Shown piece by piece: positions 6,584 through 7,700 of a stretch of DNA of 7,700 bases. The notes beneath the pieces were generated by a model that saw only the letters and a list, made by a program, of their open reading frames with translations, searched no databases and was not told where the DNA came from. The stretch's first letter is position 1, and the number at the start of each line of letters is the position of its first letter. Location: positions 1-7,700 of the forward strand of contig JABDQY010000290.1 of NCBI GenBank assembly GCA_013042025.1, read 5' to 3'. Origin of the DNA: Bacteroidia bacterium (GTDB lineage Bacteria > Bacteroidota > Bacteroidia > NS11-12g > UBA9320). Made by a program: the position numbers and the translations under genes.

Positions 6584-7700
6584 ATGACTGATACACAAGT
6601 AGATTTCAAGAATGCAATTGCTCAAGGCATACCATCAGAATTGCCAAATGCATACGATTATATTGAAGGCCATAATCGTGCTCCAAAGCGAAAAGACATT
6701 CTTAGTGATGATGATAAAAAGCTAGCTATTCGTAACGCTCTACGTTACTTTCCTAAAGAATGGCATGCTCAATTGGCACCAGAATTTGCTCAAGAATTAA
6801 AGGAGTATGGAAGAATCTACATGTATCGATTTAAGCCAGACTACAAAATGTATGCTCGTCCAATAGCGGAATACCCAGCAAAGAGTCAGCAGGCTGCAGG
6901 TATTATGTTGATGATTCAAAACAATTTGGACCCAGCAGTTGCTCAACATCCCGAAGAATTGATTACCTACGGGGGTAATGGAGCGGTTTTTCAAAACTGG
7001 GCTCAATACCTGATTACAATGAAGTATCTAAGTGAGATGACGGAAGAGCAAACATTGCATATTTATAGCGGCCATCCTATGGGATTGTTCCCAAGCAGCA
7101 AGGAAGCTCCTAGAGTAGTTGTAACTAATGGGATGATGATTCCTAACTATAGCAAACCGGATGACTGGGAGAAGTATAATGCGTTAGGTGTAACTCAATA
7201 CGGTCAAATGACTGCTGGAAGTTATATGTATATCGGTCCTCAAGGAATAGTTCATGGAACTACAATTACGGTTATGAATGCTTTCAGAATGAAACTGGAA
7301 GAAGGAGATGGCCCTGCTGGGAAAATATTTTTAACTGCCGGATTAGGGGGAATGAGTGGAGCTCAACCCAAAGCTGGTAACATTGCAGGTTGTATTACCG
7401 TTTGTGCGGAGGTAAATCCAGCTGCTGCAAAAAAACGTCACAGGCAGGGATGGGTTGATGAGTTAGTTGAAGATATAGAGGCCCTAGTGTCAAGAGTAAA
7501 AAATGCTCAAGAAAATAAAGAAATTGTTTCTATAGCCTATGTAGGGAACATTGTTGAGGTTTGGGAAACTTTCGATTCAGCTGATATTTATGTTCATGTA
7601 GGTTCTGACCAAACGTCTCTTCATAATCCATTTGCTGGAGGATATTATCCAGTTGACTTAAGTTTTGAAGAGAGCAATGAGATGATGGCAAACAATCCTG
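6584..7700 (+). CDS. hutU: Urocanate hydratase HutU, long form, N-terminal part (3' end outside window)
   Basis: HutU converts urocanate to 4-imidazolone-5-propionate with tightly bound NAD+, the second step of histidine breakdown, in the cytoplasm. The frame is open from the ATG to the right edge: 372 complete codons. Landmarks are NALRYFP and APEFAQELKEYGRIYMYRF in the N-terminal part, NNLDPAVAQHPEELITYGGNGAVFQNW with YGGNGAVF starting at residue 129, YSGHPMGLFPSS, TAGSYMYIGPQGIVHGT, and the NAD-site loop TAGLGGMSGAQP at 251-262. The long N-terminal region before YGGNGA and the GNGAVFQNW version of that motif (GIGRAARNW in the common bacterial enzyme) mark the long, eukaryote-like form of roughly 660-680 residues known in Bacteroidota. 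The catalytic region with the active Cys is beyond the window. The ATG at 6584 gives the family's usual N-terminus and follows a promoter. No hutH or hutI is visible. Confidence 0.96.
   Translation, partial: MTDTQVDFKNAIAQGIPSELPNAYDYIEGHNRAPKRKDILSDDDKKLAIRNALRYFPKEWHAQLAPEFAQELKEYGRIYMYRFKPDYKMYARPIAEYPAKSQQAAGIMLMIQNNLDPAVAQHPEELITYGGNGAVFQNWAQYLITMKYLSEMTEEQTLHIYSGHPMGLFPSSKEAPRVVVTNGMMIPNYSKPDDWEKYNALGVTQYGQMTAGSYMYIGPQGIVHGTTITVMNAFRMKLEEGDGPAGKIFLTAGLGGMSGAQPKAGNIAGCITVCAEVNPAAAKKRHRQGWVDELVEDIEALVSRVKNAQENKEIVSIAYVGNIVEVWETFDSADIYVHVGSDQTSLHNPFAGGYYPVDLSFEESNEMMANNP

Noticed and set aside
6797..7006. Open frame of 69 codons on the - strand
   Set aside because: It is antisense to the well-supported hutU coding region and has no promoter box or family signal.

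Overview
The window looks like ordinary chromosomal DNA from a low-GC member of the Bacteroidota, most likely class Flavobacteriia or a close relative. Three things point there. The proteins resemble that group, including a DUF6913-like protein and a long-form urocanate hydratase. Promoter boxes of the Bacteroidota type (TAnnTTTG) lie next to several genes. No start codon has a Shine-Dalgarno sequence upstream. I see no mobile element, tRNA, rRNA, CRISPR array or phage gene. No gene-free stretch exceeds about 150 bases.

Left part (1-2167, + strand): the C-terminal part of NAD-dependent DNA ligase ligA, then a DUF6913-like small protein that starts with TTG, then dapA of the lysine/diaminopimelate pathway. 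The DUF6913-like gene and dapA overlap by one base and are probably translationally coupled.

Middle part (2179-6087, - strand): reading along the minus strand, an ABC transporter ATPase, its ABC-2 (NatB-like) permease overlapping by 8 bases, a secreted WD40-repeat protein 19 bases further on, and after an 85-base gap a RidA-family protein similar to 2-aminomuconate deaminase. The first three look like one operon. ridA may have its own promoter. dapA and ridA converge with only 11 bases between their stop codons.

Right part (6240-7700): a 70-residue two-helix membrane protein resembling immunity protein 17 (Imm17), transcribed leftward, is divergent from hutU (urocanate hydratase, histidine breakdown), which runs off the right edge after 372 codons. 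The 131-base gap between them holds both promoters.

The most notable pattern is regulatory. Four genes (the DUF6913-like gene, the ABC ATPase, the Imm17-like gene and hutU) each have a TAnnTTTG-like -7 box ending only 5-7 bases before the start codon. This implies leaderless or nearly leaderless mRNAs. I found no convincing undescribed multi-gene system. The ABC/WD40 operon and the orphan Imm17-like gene are the parts whose function is least known.
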